A stretch of DNA of 64,000 nt from Acanthosepion esculentum. Lineage: Eukaryota > Mollusca > Cephalopoda > Sepiida > Sepiidae. The stretch's first letter is position 1. The number at the start of each line of letters is the position of its first letter. A program made the position numbers and the translations under genes. The DNA lies in contig OZ038487.1 in assembly GCA_964036315.1 (NCBI GenBank), positions 51,537,719-51,601,718 on the forward strand. Direction: 5' to 3'. The notes beneath the pieces were generated by a model. It saw only the letters and a program-made list of their open reading frames with translations. It did no database searches and had not been told where the DNA came from. This document shows, one piece after another, positions 1 through 11,399 of the stretch.

Positions 1-750
1 GCTCTTCATTAATCATCCAAGAGACCCTTCTTTGCCTTCCACCAGCATAGCCTCCAGGAAAGTGACTCATTGCACCTGCTCAGAGTAATGTCCTCAGCTA
101 TATTGAATCCACTGCTAGGTCTGCTGCTAGGAAAGTCAGTTCACTGTGTCGTACGAGACAATTTTTCTTTACATTATCTATCCTAGATTCATCTACCATT
201 CATCCATGCTAAGAATATTGCTGCTACATATGGTTCACTGCTCCTGATATTTATCTAGAACACCTTGATAAAATCCAAAGATGAATAAGCAATATTATTG
301 ATCCTGATCTGGCAGCTCATCTTCAGTCACCTTTCCAACACAAAGTTATCTCTCTGTGCCTTTTCTATAAATATTTTCATGGTAATTGTTCGGATAGACT
401 CTTCACTATGGTGCCTAGACGTTTTGAATTTAAGCTTAGTACTAGACTGGTGTCAAGATCTCATCAATTTAAAGTTGAGGTGACTAGATGTAACTGTAAG
501 TTCTATGCGAACAGTTTCTTTTCTCACACTTCTCACTTGTGGAACTCACTTTCAGCACCATGCGTCCAGCCAACTTTAATCTTCAAAGATTTAAATGCAA
601 TGTCAATCACTATCTACTGTCTTCCTGATTACTCTTTTTTTTTCTTGCTCATTAGTAATGTTTCTCTTTTCTAATTCTTTCCCATCTAGTAACCCCTTGT
701 GTCTTAGTGGCTTTACTGCTTTGCTTGGGGTGAACTTTATTAAAAAAAAA
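1..750 (+). mobile_element. LINE-B fragment: reverse transcriptase C-terminus plus 3' tail
   Basis: Frames between about 190 and 620 read as the C-terminal end of a non-LTR retrotransposon ORF2. In order they give an HPC..YCCYIW-like block, YLEHLDKIQR, EFKLSTRLVSRSHQF, CKFYANSFF, LWNSL and LIFKDLNAM. The same block order is seen in the copy at 49135-49735. A stop follows KIQR and at least two frame changes are needed, so it is dead. Positions 10-150 match 53690-53850 by eye. The 3' end carries CTTAGTGGCTTTACTGC near 703, then a short A-run. That tail recurs many times in the window and defines family B here. The clade is not certain; the ORF end resembles common mollusc LINEs. Confidence 0.72.
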
Positions 751-769
751 GAAAACAGTTAAGTTTCTG

Positions 770-910
770 TGCTTTCTTGATTCTGACATCTCCAATTTGT
801 AGTTTGTATCTTAGGCTGTCCCTCTTGCTAACAAGCATACATTTTATCTTCTTACAATTGATGGTTAGTCCTTTCTTCTTGCTTTCCTTTACTACCATGT
901 CTAAGAGTTT
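770..910 (-). mobile_element. LINE-A fragment (RT palm, short)
   Basis: The reverse strand encodes a short piece with KKKGLTINCKKIKCMLVSKR-like text. It matches the segment at about 1365-1480 by eye, with the same orientation. It corresponds to the stretch just after the catalytic YADD motif of the family A reverse transcriptase. No tail or upstream part is attached. It could be a separate insertion or a local duplication of the neighbouring copy. Confidence 0.55.
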
Positions 911-1039
911 GAAGTGATTATTAATGATTGTTAATTAAATTTTGTTTATGTACATGCATCGTGTTCAGCATTACCTTCCTTTTATATATTATGATGTGAC
1001 AAGTTTGTAATTGCTTGACTGTGTGTTTGCCTATGCACA

Positions 1040-1690
1040 AACGCACACAATTATTTGCATTTTGGTACCCTCTGAGTTCATTCTCAGCATCCTTCTGTAG
1101 AACCACATTCCTGTTACCTCAAGTATCTTCTTCATCTGGGAGGAAATTGTCTAGTATTCACTGCCATATAGAAGGACCAATATTATATAACAATTCAGTA
1201 CTCTTTTGTTTGTTTTTTAATGAAAATTTCCTGTTTCTTAATACATTGCTTAACTTCTGGAATGCATCTTTCGCTATTCAAATGCACCATCAGATTTCAG
1301 TGTCATATGTTCTGTCCTCTATCACAACATTCCCTAGATATATAAATTTGGTACTTGCTTGATTTTGGTAACTCCAATTCATAGTTCCCATCTTGAGCTA
1401 TTCCTTTTGCTAACAACTATACATTTTATCTTCCTAGAACTGACTTTTACTCCTTTCTTCTCGCTTTTTGTCACTACCTTCTGTCGGAGATCCCATATTT
1501 TCCTTTCTGTGTCTGCTATCAACACTGGGTCATCTGCAATTCTTATACTGTTAATATTGTGACTGCTGGTAATTAAACCACTTAGAATTTCTAATTCTAT
1601 CAGGGTTGCTTCACTGTAAAGATTGAACAAGTCCAGTGAATAGATACATCCTTGACTTGCACCCCTTTCTATTTTTGTGCATTTACTGAA
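1040..1690 (-). mobile_element. LINE-A fragment: RT palm to C-terminal region
   Basis: Reverse-strand frames read NINSIRIADDPVLIADTERK (the RT active-site region; the usual YADD is IADD here), then KVVTKSEKKGVKVSSRK and CIVVSKRNS. Further downstream on the same strand come AKDAFQKLSNVLRNRKFSL and VVLQKDAENELRGYQ. The order matches the other family A copies at 11585, 15185 and 54295. The frame changes after about 1379 and stops are present, so it is a pseudogene. The C-terminus resembles endonuclease/RT proteins of RTE- or jockey-like LINEs; the clade is inference. Confidence 0.7.
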
Positions 1691-1705
1691 TTCATTTTCT
1701 ATCTA

Positions 1706-2109
1706 CAGGGTGAGCTATATATATAAAAGAATTAACTGAGTGCTCAATGCCAGAATTAACAGAGCCTAAATATAATAATATTATCAATACCAAAATACTT
1801 ATAATTTATTTATTAACTATAATTTTTGCAAGAAATGGATATGAGAGGAAAACATTTAGCATGAGTTTTTATTTAAAATTCAATATTCAAGACACCCAAG
1901 TATCATAGCAACTGATTTCACCAGGATCTCTTGTGGTATAGAAGACATAACTTATTGTATTTGCCCTTCAAGTTCTTCCAAAGTCTTGGCTTGCTATAGT
2001 AGACTTACTCCTTTAACCAACCCCAAAGAAAAAAGTCACAGATTGTTAAGTCAAGACTCCTGGCTGGCCACTCAGACATAAGATAGGGAGTTACTGTTCA
2101 ATCACCCTG
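1706..2109 (-). mobile_element. Mariner-like deletion derivative
   Basis: The ends CAGGGTGAGC (1706) and ATCACCCTG (to 2109) are short inverted repeats next to TA, as expected for a Tc1/mariner insertion. Close to the right end, the reverse strand reads EWPARSLDLTICDFFLWG. This is the region around the third catalytic Asp of mariner transposases (usual form WPxRSPDLxPxDFFLWG; here Pro has become Leu). Only about 400 bp remain, against roughly 1.3 kb for a full element, so most of the transposase is deleted. The CAGGGTG end is shared with the elements at 4110 and 47247, but the coding piece looks like a different lineage. Confidence 0.65.
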
Positions 2110-3239
2110 TATATGGTTTGCTTCCAGTATAAGTTTTGGATTATTCTAATATTTTTCCAAATAAATAAAGCTTAGCTAGTAGTTCAAATAGGTCTTTGTG
2201 ATGTGCTTTATAAAACAAAAATCTACATTATTGAGATAATTAGAGATTAAGTGGCTGAATATTTGATTTTTGCTAAAAAAATATTAACATACTATGCAGA
2301 TTGGATGTTAGTCTCTTTTTTTTGTGATCTTTCTTTTCATAATTCCTACTGAAAATAAACATTGTCATACGAGATTGAACATCCAATGACATATCCAACA
2401 GTTTTGTCTTCTACTTGGTTCAAACTGGTAAAATTAGAATGCCATTTATTTTGTGACAACCACTTTATTTAGGTTACTACAATTTCCCTAATCTGAATGG
2501 AAATTTCTCCATCTCTTCAGTGAAATATATTCAGGCCATTCCTTGCACAGGTCAATGCAGTTGAGCAACTTTCTTTCCAATATCCATAACCCCATATGAT
2601 AAACTGGACACTTGAGCTAGATTACCGATTCCAAATGCTGGATAGCTATTTAGATTCTGTCCATCGTTCATGCCTGATCGAGTCTTCATTTAACAGTGCC
2701 TTTGAGTCATGTTTGCAAATTACTCAAATTATTTTCTAAGAGGAGGCTGGTCAATATCTCTTGATATACTGAAAATTTTATTAGAGAACAAGCATTTTCA
2801 TTCCATCTCTCTTGGAGAGATATGTTTAAGATGACTGGCTGGATTTGCATCTCTTTTGAAACAAGAAACTGCATCATTTTCATCACTGATGTAGACTATG
2901 GATCGATGGGGACATTAGATTAAAGCAGATGAAAGTTAAATTAATGAGCTAGTGGTGCCAACAGCTCATACAACATGCCATTACGTTGCTTCTTCATGAG
3001 AAACAGAATAAGTTATTTAGTTTTCAAAGATAGACCCAATGAGGATCTATAAAATTCAAGAGGCACTTACCATCATGCAAAGAAGGATCAGTTGACTTGG
3101 GATGGTCTTACAAAACAAAATGGTTTAGATCTGATATCTTTGTTATACTAGATAAATCATTCATCTTTGTAAATTTAATTTATATGACAGTGGGGGGGAT
3201 GATCATGGAGGTATTCATTAATTTTACAAAAGAATGAAC
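2110..3239. other. Unassigned AT-rich DNA
   Basis: No long open frame and no repeat family that I recognise. Reverse-strand reading of about 2480-2900 gives broken text with CFKRDANPASHLKHISPREM. This could be an old transposase but I cannot place it. A run of G occurs near 3190. Confidence 0.5.
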
Positions 3240-3416
3240 AATATATATATGTATATGTATATATATATGTAAAAATTAATCCAACATTTTACTACTTCAA
3301 ACATTATTATAATGGATACTTTTATTTTTATTATAAACAGGGTTTATTACTACATCTATTTACTAGAATATCTATTATCTGATGAAAAATATCAATTTTA
3401 ACTTTCATAATGCAAA

Positions 3417-3419
<3 letters not shown>

Positions 3420-3456
<37 letters not shown>
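3420..3456. repeat. (TA)n microsatellite
   Basis: Uninterrupted TA dinucleotides. It lies about 100 bp left of the fold-back at 3555-3726, and a second TA tract lies just right of it. The 63-aa frame through it (3382-3573) is only a Tyr-Ile reading. Confidence 0.97.
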
Positions 3457-3458
<2 letters not shown>

Positions 3459-3554
3459 CAAGTATAGGACTGGTGTATATGGAATAATTTCCAATAACCA
3501 AAAAATACTATTCTTAAAAGAGTGCTCAATACAGATTAGAGCAAATATAATTTC

Positions 3555-3724
3555 TTCAAAAATTATAACATAAATATGTTATAAAATCACTACAAAAATA
3601 GCCATTTTGTTTCAACACTTCTGGTGTTGAATCAACACCATAACTTGATAAGACACCAGATGTGTTGAAACAAAATGGTTATTTTTTAAAGTGATTTTAT
3701 AACATATTTATGTTATAATTTTTG

Positions 3725-3726
<2 letters not shown>
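3555..3726. repeat. Fold-back repeat (MITE-like hairpin), 172 bp
   Basis: The left arm begins TTCAAAAATTATAACATAAA. The right arm ends with its inverse (…TTATAATTTTTGAA at 3726). The arms also share the CATTTTGTTTCAACAC / GTGTTGAAACAAAATG block. Arms are about 75 nt with a few mismatches and a central spacer near 3632-3651. No coding potential. It is flanked at short distance by TA tracts on both sides. Confidence 0.85.

Positions 3727-3731
<5 letters not shown>

Positions 3732-3777
<46 letters not shown>
3732..3777. repeat. (TA)n microsatellite
   Basis: A pure TA run that begins about 5 bp after the fold-back ends. The 61-aa reverse frame through it is a low-complexity reading. Confidence 0.97.
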
Positions 3778-3779
<2 letters not shown>

Positions 3780-3782
<3 letters not shown>

Positions 3783-4108
3783 TTTTATATATATTTTTTT
3801 TATATTTACACATTAACAATCTATTTATGGAAGAGATACTGAAAATTACAGAATTTAAAAATGTGAATAATTTAATGAACACAAGGAATTAAATTATTAA
3901 TATAAAAAAAATGAAATGAACAATGGATGTCAGGAGCATTCAAAATAAACAGGCACCCATTTTGCAAAATCAGTCAGTGTGAAATGGCTAAATAAATCGA
4001 AAATGTTAATGATGTGTATTAAAAAGCTTTTTTAAAAATATTTAATATAGAGTACTTTTATATATAAGGAAAGGAATATACAAATAACATATTTATTTAT
4101 CTATATAC
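3780..4108. other. Unassigned AT-rich spacer
   Basis: A/T-rich sequence with no recognisable feature between the TA tract and the mariner at 4110. Confidence 0.6.
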
Positions 4109-4109
4109 A

Positions 4110-4911
4110 CAGGGTGTGATGTATAAATTGTCATCTAAATTATGCAAAAATAAAAATAATACTGATATCTCATTTTAACATATATAGTTACACAAAAATA
4201 TTTTGAAATATTAAAGAGTAAATTTATTCAATAAAATCGCCATTGGCTTCAACTACAGATTCTAGGCAACTTCAGAATCTCCTGCAACTCTTCTGGATGG
4301 TCTCCATGCTTAAGTTGGTGAATGCTGCCATAATCCTTGCCTTCAGTTCATCTTTGGTTTTCCAAGGAGTTCTGTTGGTCTCTCACTCAACTGCACTCCA
4401 CATATAATAATCAAGGGGGTTGCAGTCTGGGGAGTTATGTGGTCTTAGAAATTGTCTAACAGCCATGTGTGACATGGTGCAGAGTTCTGTTGCCAGACAT
4501 AGGGTCTTCCAGGAGATACCCTCTTGACCCTGGGCATTACTACCTCTCAAGAAACTTGATGTAGGCCTTTGTGCTAAGTCTGAGGCCCTCACCAACAAAT
4601 TCAGGAGTTCTTTTCTTATCAGAACAATCAGAGTGATTTTTCTGTAATCACCATTGGACTAATCCAGCTCTTTCTGACTGTCCTCAAATTTACACCCAAA
4701 CAATTTGAAATGTTCGTATTGGAACTTCTGGCATGAATGCCAAGCAGTACAGCATGCTGTTTCCAAATTTCTGTTGGAATGAATTGTCTCATGGTGCTCT
4801 TTTTCTCACAGACGGTGCCCAACTTACACTACTATAGTGTACAGTTGACAAATAAGGCACATACATGAAATGAGAAATATAAAATGGTGACAATTTACCC
4901 ATCTCACCCTG
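4110..4911 (-). mobile_element. CAGGGTG-ended mariner-superfamily element, copy 1
   Basis: The left end CAGGGTGTGATGTATAAATT and the right end (inverse of CAGGGTGAGATGGGTAAATT) are inverted repeats in a TA-rich context. Two reverse-strand frames are transposase pieces. Positions 4628-4822 give RQFIPTEIWKQHAVLLGIHA and a SNTNISNCLGVNLRTVRKS helix-turn-helix-like stretch. Positions 4383-4598 give FLRPHNSPDCNPLDYYMW, the block with the third acidic residue. The first two catalytic blocks are missing, so about half the element is deleted. It is paralogous to the 47247-48343 copy. Confidence 0.82.
4383..4822 (-). pseudogene. Mariner-superfamily transposase relic (N-terminus plus C-terminal block)
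   Basis: Read from 4822 down to 4383 on the reverse strand. The N-terminal frame (64 aa) has the start-proximal MRQFIPTEIWKQHAVLL text and a predicted DNA-binding helix pair. After a deletion and frame change, the second frame (71 aa) runs into SPDCNPLDYYMWSAVE. Family members are normally around 340 residues, so most of the catalytic core is gone. The Asp of NPLDYY is retained here but lost in the copy at 47247. Its function would have been cut-and-paste transposition; it cannot be active. Confidence 0.78.
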
Positions 4912-5381
4912 TATATATACATATATATAGGATTAATACAAACATAAATATTCAGAGTCTCAACTTCAGAGTTTCATAGACAAGCCTTTTTGTAATCCTT
5001 TCGTCCACTTGTCAGGAGGTTTTAGTAATTGGCAGCAAATTTTCTCATTTTTGTTATTTTTATAGTAAGTTAAAATAATTTATGCACTATTTATTGGTGT
5101 TAGGCTGATTTTTGTGCATGTGTGAGTGTGTGTGTGTTGGATGTTGTTATTTCTCCCTTTCGTTATTTTCTTGTCTCTTTATACTCTCTCTCTATTCGTT
5201 GTACTTCTTTATTTTCTCTTTTGTCTCTGAAGGGTTAAAGATAATGTAACAATGTCATTTCCAGTATCACAGACAGAAACTTTTGGTTATTTAAGGTAAT
5301 TCATTTTCTTGAATGTTTAGGGTTTTAAAATGATAATGTTCAATATGAATACTAGCAACTAATATACATTAAATTACATAA
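4912..5381. other. Unassigned spacer
   Basis: AT-rich DNA with a short GT run near 5131 and a pyrimidine-rich patch at 5150-5225. No gene seen. Confidence 0.55.
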
Positions 5382-5780
5382 TTTAATATATATCAAACGG
5401 AACAGAATTTCTGGCAATGAAGTGTTCAATATGGAGAATATAATAAAGCAGTTGATGGTGATCCTGAATGCACCTTCTGGCTTTTCTCAAACCTAAGATC
5501 ACCATTGAAAAGAAAGAGATTTCAGACCAGGGATGAGATTATGGAGAATGCGATGAAGCAGTTGATTGTAATTTTGATTGCATCTCCTGGCTTTTCTCAA
5601 AGCTAAAATCACCATTCAAAGGAAAGAGATTTCAGACCATGGACCATTATGGAGAATGCGATGAAGCAGCTGATGGTGATCCTGAATGCATCTTCTGGCT
5701 TTTCTCAAAGCTAAATATTTAATGTATAACAAACTGAACAGAATTTCTAGAAATAAGAGCTCAATATTTGAATAGTTCAA
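5382..5780. repeat. Tandem repeat, ~110-bp unit, three copies within duplicated flanks
   Basis: Units begin at 5431, 5541 and 5649 with ATGGAGAAT and contain GAAGCAGTTGAT, TTCTGGCTTTTCTCAAA and, in units 1 and 2, AAAGAAAGAGATTTCAGACC-like text. Unit 3 stops after CAAAGCTAAA near 5715. The flanks at 5382-5430 and 5716-5780 also match each other (AACAGAATTTCT…TCAATAT), so the array sits inside an older duplication. No reading frame persists through the units. Confidence 0.85.
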
Positions 5781-5989
5781 TAATTATTGAATGATTTATA
5801 ATAACATTCACTGTTTATCAATGTCAACTCTAATTTTTGTAATTTTTTTAATCATTCATTGAATTTTTAATAATTGTTGGGTGATTTGTTTTCTACACCT
5901 TATCAACCCTTTTGAAGGTTATTTAAAGACAGAAAATATTTTTAAATTGTAAGAACTTTTTTTGGAAATAATAATTTTTAAGTGATACA

Positions 5990-6140
5990 ATTAACACATA
6001 GCTAGGGAGAGAACGGGTGAGATTGTACCTTTCTCAAGGCTATTTTCATGTATGTCAATATAACAAACTCAAAGGTAATTGCATCTCTGCTTTCTGATTA
6101 ACAATTCCAGGACATTATCACCACCTGCACATCCAAGCTT
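5990..6140 (-). mobile_element. SINE-1 relic (tRNA-derived family)
   Basis: On the reverse strand this matches the family seen best at 49738-50040. It has a degraded tRNA-like part near 6120 and a body containing the inverse of TACCTTTCTCAAGG and GTGAGATTGTACC. The middle portion only is present and diverged. No target-site duplication was identified. Confidence 0.5.
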
Positions 6141-6333
6141 ACAGTACCTGGTATTCTGAAGTGGTTAGCCATCTAGTTACTGACCAGGCTCAACTTTGGT
6201 AACTGTATGGAAACCAATGTTTCAACTTGGTGTGTCCATATACTTTAAATTTTGATAAGAATGATTGATTTTTGTGAATAATCAGTGCAATAATTCTTAT
6301 TGAAAATTCCCTCATTGAAAAGTATTGAACATT

Positions 6334-6602
<269 letters not shown>

Positions 6603-6636
6603 GAAAATTTCTCAAAGTTAACATTTAGAGAAGACA

Positions 6637-6806
6637 ATATTTATAAATAAATTACAATAGGAAAACAGTAATTGCTGACACATTTCGTCCAATGTAGACT
6701 TTTTCAAATTTTTTAAATTCATTTCATTTCTTGCTTTGAAAAACTCCACACTGGACGAAACGCATCACCAATTACTGTTTTCCTATTGTCATTTATTTAT
6801 AAATAT
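6637..6806. repeat. Fold-back repeat, 170 bp
   Basis: Left arm ATATTTATAAATAAATTACA…TAGGAAAACAGTAATTG. Right arm CAATTACTGTTTTCCTATTG…ATTTATTTATAAATAT. The complementarity continues inward through TTTCGTCC / GGACGAAA and GACTTTTTCAAA / TTTGAAAAACTCC, leaving a short loop near 6712-6735. TA runs lie on both sides. This is a different sequence from the 3555 fold-back but has the same architecture. Confidence 0.85.
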
Positions 6807-7369
6807 ATATATATATATATATTAGCATCTTTACTGAAAAAAAATGATGTGATAAAAGGAAATCAATTGCCATCTGAATAAATACAATTTTAAATAAAAT
6901 TTTTGTTTTCATCTTCCTCCCTTCTGTTTTCTGGAATAGTTCCAGACCTCTAACTCAGGATTAATCAAACAGATTTGCTGAACTTAGTCAATTAATGAAA
7001 TCAGGAATAATCTTGTAGATGTATCAAAAAATGTTATGACAACTCAAAGAAATTTAATTTGTGAATAAAACTGCAGGGATGAAACAAAAAACTTCAATTT
7101 TTCCATGATACATGGTAATTGACTTGCCTTGTTATTATGAGTTTTATAGCCGGTCATGACGAAACAAGAGAAAAGTGAAAGCATCCATAATGTTGTTGGC
7201 ACTAATGGAGATGGAAACAATGGTGTGAGGGAAAATAGAAGTAAAGTTGTGGATGGTTTTGAGGTTTGAACAATGGAGTACATCTTTTTTTGTTCTAAAT
7301 GAAATGTTTGGTCAAAAAATGGTGATCCTGTAGGCAAATACAAATCAGAATTATTGGTGACAGTTTAAC
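6807..7369. other. Unassigned spacer
   Basis: No repeat or gene recognised. The reverse 99-aa frame at 7044-7343 has no motif that I can identify. Confidence 0.5.
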
Positions 7370-7780
7370 AGCAATATTTAACATTTCCGTATTGAAGAAG
7401 CAGAAAGCAGAACTAAAAGCAATATGTAACAGACTGCGAAAGAATGAAAGAAAGAAGCAAGAAATTGGAAACAAAAGAAAATAATTGATTGAAAGAAAGA
7501 ATGAAGGGTAAAAGAGAAAACAAAGAAGATAATTGGTTAAAAAATAAAATATTATGAGAAAAAGACTAGAAAAAAATGACAATGAAAGAAAAGAAAAAAG
7601 AAAAGGAGAAAAGTAACAAAGAAAAATTGGCAAGTTAGGAGAGAGAAAGAAAAGTAAAGAACAGAGGAGAAAAGAAAAGTAGAAAAGGCCAAGAGTGGAA
7701 AGAATAAAGGAAAAAAGTCAAAATAATAGATAAGAAATAAAAAAAGAATGTCTTCTTAAATTAAAAAAACTAACAACTCA
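7370..7780. repeat. Purine-rich (GAAA/AAG) tract
   Basis: The + strand is almost all A and G (AAAGAAAGAATGAAGG-like). It produces a Phe/Leu/Ser-rich 112-aa reverse frame that is an artefact of composition. Similar tracts occur at 24470-25080 and 57380-58180. Confidence 0.8.
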
Positions 7781-8930
7781 AAGATAATAGGAAAGCTAAG
7801 ATCCAGCAACATGATTAAAGAAATCTGCAGTGACCTTACACCAACCTACAGAACAAAAATAAATAATTGAATACTAACAGCAAAAAGTTAAGAATTTAAA
7901 TTTGCCAAAACTTATTGGATTTAAAAAAGTTATGCATGTAAGAAGAATATAATCAGAAAGGGTGAAGGTGTATTTATTCATTCTTTTCTGCATAGATAGT
8001 GTTGTAACCTAGGGAAGGTTGCTAAATAGAATAATGAAACAAAGGTTGGTTATGAACAATAACATAAACAACACATATAAGATTCACCAGCGGCACGCAG
8101 AAGTAGTCAAGTGCTAGAAGTGATTCAACTGAATTCTGCAGTGAATCTCCAACTGCAGACCAATATACAGTATTTAATACTGTATGTATGTGAATGGGGA
8201 CAGACCAATTATCATCTGTAGATATGTTACAACAGATAGATAAACAGTGTAGACAGAAAAATCAACACTGCAGTGTCAATTTCACACTTTAAGTGATCAT
8301 CAGACCAAGTGTTACTATTCATTGTGTAGACCACTGGAAGTTGATGGGAAGGAAGTAAGGAGAAAAACTCATTTTTCTCATCTTTTTGTTTTAGACTATT
8401 TATGGTCCTGGCCTTGAGATTGCTTATTTTAGTTATTTATATTTTATTCAGTTTTATTATATATTTGTTTTTTATACATTTTTATAATATATTTATTTTT
8501 TAATATATTTATTTATTTCATATTTTATTTATTTTTGTATACTCTCTTTGGTTCTAGAATTTGGGGAAAGACTTAAGTTATGGATCATTAGTTGGTTCAT
8601 ATTTTTAATTATGATTTGGTTGTAGGTAGCATAGAAGGAATTTGTTGAGTTATGTTTATGCACATGTATAAATATATATAAGTTTGCATATGTTTACATA
8701 CATACATATTTAGATACATAATAACACCTACTGACATGTAGAAAATGATGTCATTTAGCATATGTTAAGGTGAGTAGAATTTTGTCAATAAGAGTCTTAA
8801 ATAGATAACTAAAGCAATGACTGTGATCAATAAATAAAAAAGTCAATTTGGATTAAGTATCATAAACTTTTTTTTATTTATTTATAACACAATTATATAT
8901 TAAATACACAATTTCATCATCATAACTCTT
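7781..8930. other. Unassigned DNA
   Basis: No coding region. TTTATT-type simple sequence lies at 8440-8540, and ACATACATACATA-type sequence near 8690-8720. A dyad-like stretch around 8240-8320 mentions CACTGCAGTGTCAA but I cannot assign it. Confidence 0.5.
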
Positions 8931-8935
8931 GTGAT

Positions 8936-9590
8936 TATAAAAACGACCTCTCCCCCATGTGGAGAGACCAGTAGACAAATAGTAGTAGTCAGTAGAAAAA
9001 CACGTCTTTGCCAATGCTCCATAAAGATCAAAAACAGGTAATGTCAAACACCATCCTCACAAACTTTTGTGATGTCAACAAACACTTGTCTTCCATTTTT
9101 GTGATGTCAACGAATACTCATTGTCACTTTCATAATGCTCATTGTAGTAGAGACTTTGCAATCATAGATACAACTATAGTCTGCTTTTGAACAATGCTCA
9201 GTCAGACGCCTTTGAGTAGCACTTGAACTAATAGTACTTGCTTGACAATACTCACTTGAATAGTAATCCATATAGTGATCAGTATAGAAGAATAGTATAG
9301 TGAATAGAGTAGAGAATGGTGGTCCATATAGTAATAGAGGATAGAGTAGAAATAACAATCAATCTAGATGTCACGTGACTTCCTACTTATGAGTTTCCTC
9401 TATGGTCACGTGGTCTATGTAATTCAATAATGTGATCGCCTGTGTTTGCTCACTGGTGATCTATGTTCAAACTCAAGTGTCAGCAGTAACATTTTATTTC
9501 TATATAACACAAACAAAATTCTCAGAACCAAACCATGTCAAGTGTCTTCCTCACAAACAAAATTCTCAGAACCAAACCAAGTAAGCACTG
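8936..9590. repeat. Cluster of short direct repeats, possible LTR relic
   Basis: Contains TATAAAAACGACC (8936) followed by a hairpin CTCTCCCCCATGTGGAGAG. There are two copies of TTTTGTGATGTCAAC (about 9065 and 9098) and two of CAAACAAAATTCTCAGAACC (about 9510 and 9553). A TATA-like box with flanking repeats suggests regulatory DNA of a retroelement, but no paired LTRs, primer site or coding region were found. Confidence 0.3.
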
Positions 9591-11080
9591 ACTTTTAAAC
9601 AAAAGAGACACAGAGAACATTTTTACAAACTGTATCACAAAAAACCCAAATTCTTGCTATTTATGTCAACATATGATTATTGTTTATATTATTGTTGTAC
9701 ATTTTAATTCATTTTGTTTTCAATATAAAAAATGAGAAAAGGATTCCTTCTACACTACAAATACATATAACAATGGGGAAAATAATGCATCAACACCCAA
9801 GATTACCTACCCTGTTACAAAGACTTGTGCTAGAGGTCTTAAAAGTCTCTCTGTATGAAAGAACCATAATCATTTAAAGTACCACAAAGACTTACTATAA
9901 CTGACAACTAGTTGGAGCCTTCATTATGTATATATTAATGTATATTCTATAAGGACATTTTCTTTATCAACCATCCTCTCATTGATAATCATCTTTGGTA
10001 CTTTTTTTTCTGATCAGTTTTTTATGTTTTTCTGTCAAGCAGGTGGCATTATCAGAAGGTAGATTATGTAGCTCCATTCCCCTCTTTGAGAAGAACCAAC
10101 ACAGTTTGGATTATTAACAAAGTTCAAAATCTAACTTACTCCAAATAAAGCCCCATACCAACATTATTATATTGAAAGCAAAAGTGTAATTAAAGGAAGT
10201 TTTTGTTCCATAATAAAATGTGATAATTATGGTTGAATGTGGAGGATTGAGTTGAAATATAAAGCAGAGATTTTGGACTGAATGAATAAAAGTTCATGCC
10301 ATCTACTTGCTCTTTACAATCCTTTTTTTACCACTACCTGAAACAACTTTTAACAGGCCTAAAAATCAAAAAGTTTTTCCCTTAAAAGTCAGATTATATT
10401 CTTCTGAACAGATACCGAACTTGTATGTCATCTTTTTTCATTTTCTACTAACCACTTTTTGCTTATTTTAAGCATTTATAAAAACAAAAATCAGTTTCTT
10501 ATTAATCTTGTTATTCTTTCTAAACTTAGAGAGTAATATAGATAATTATCCGATTTACCTAACATTGCCCAGGTGTACATGGCTGCAATTGTATAACCCT
10601 ACTCACCTGTATACCCACAGCCCCATATCTAAAAATATCTGCCTGTGTCCCCATTTACATGCATCATTCATTGGTATACTAAGTTATTCACCCCATTTTT
10701 TATGGCATGTCCATCGCAAGTGTTTGATTGTTCTTAATAAAGGAGCTCCTTCGATAAAACCTTCTTGTGTGGTCATTGCTTGGGTTAAATTGTTTCAATG
10801 TTTTAGATATTCAATAAATTTCCTATGGCCATAATAACTTTCAAATATTATGGCATTGTTCACAAATCTAATCAAACAAAAACAGAGATGACACGTCAGA
10901 GCTTGATTCAATTGCAAGTGCAAATGCATGAACTTTTCACATTTAGTGTAAATCTGAGGTTAATAAAATGTTCTTCAGGAATTTTTCCCTTTTAACACTT
11001 CAATAGTCCTTCTCAAACAATCTTTGCATCTCAAGACAATCTGTGTGTCATATGTAATTTACCTGGCAAATTTGGAAAGT
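9591..11080. other. Unassigned DNA with one 108-aa frame
   Basis: The frame at 10508-10834 (108 aa, Leu/Pro/His/Ser-rich) has no motif, signal peptide or domain that I recognise and is probably chance. The rest is AT-rich with no clear repeat. Confidence 0.5.
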
Positions 11081-11108
11081 AACGGACAAAAAACCAGGGC
11101 GTTATGGC

Positions 11109-11147
11109 CAAAAAACTGTTTTTTTTAACAGTTTTTTTGTGGGTTTT
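11109..11147. repeat. Small hairpin, AAAAAACTGTT / AACAGTTTTTT
   Basis: A perfect short stem with a T-rich loop, followed by T residues. It is probably part of a repeat. A terminator role is not meaningful in this eukaryotic context. Confidence 0.6.
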
Positions 11148-11348
11148 CTTTATACGTGGGAAGTGAGCAGGACTATGACCACACTAACTTATTTCTTGCA
11201 TGATGGCAAATTTTTTTGTGATATGTTCGAAGACAATCAGATAAAAAATGAGGAAGTTATTCAAGTTGTTATTTTAAGGTTTCTGCATTTTTTTGTGTGA
11301 AGCCAATGTCGCAGGAAAACTATCAAGTGCTCTACATAAACCACGTAA

Positions 11349-11391
11349 CATGAGCTGATGTTTTGCATTAAGTACAAAGAACATCAGCTCA
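11349..11391. repeat. Small hairpin, ATGAGCTGATGTT / AACATCAGCTCAT
   Basis: A 13-bp perfect stem with a ~17-nt loop. It lies just upstream of a repeat end at 11400-11590 and may belong to the same element. Confidence 0.65.
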
Positions 11392-11399
11392 TCTGGTTA

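Noticed and set aside
10508..10834. 108-aa frame as a possible gene.
   Set aside because: No motif and composition close to random for this base content.
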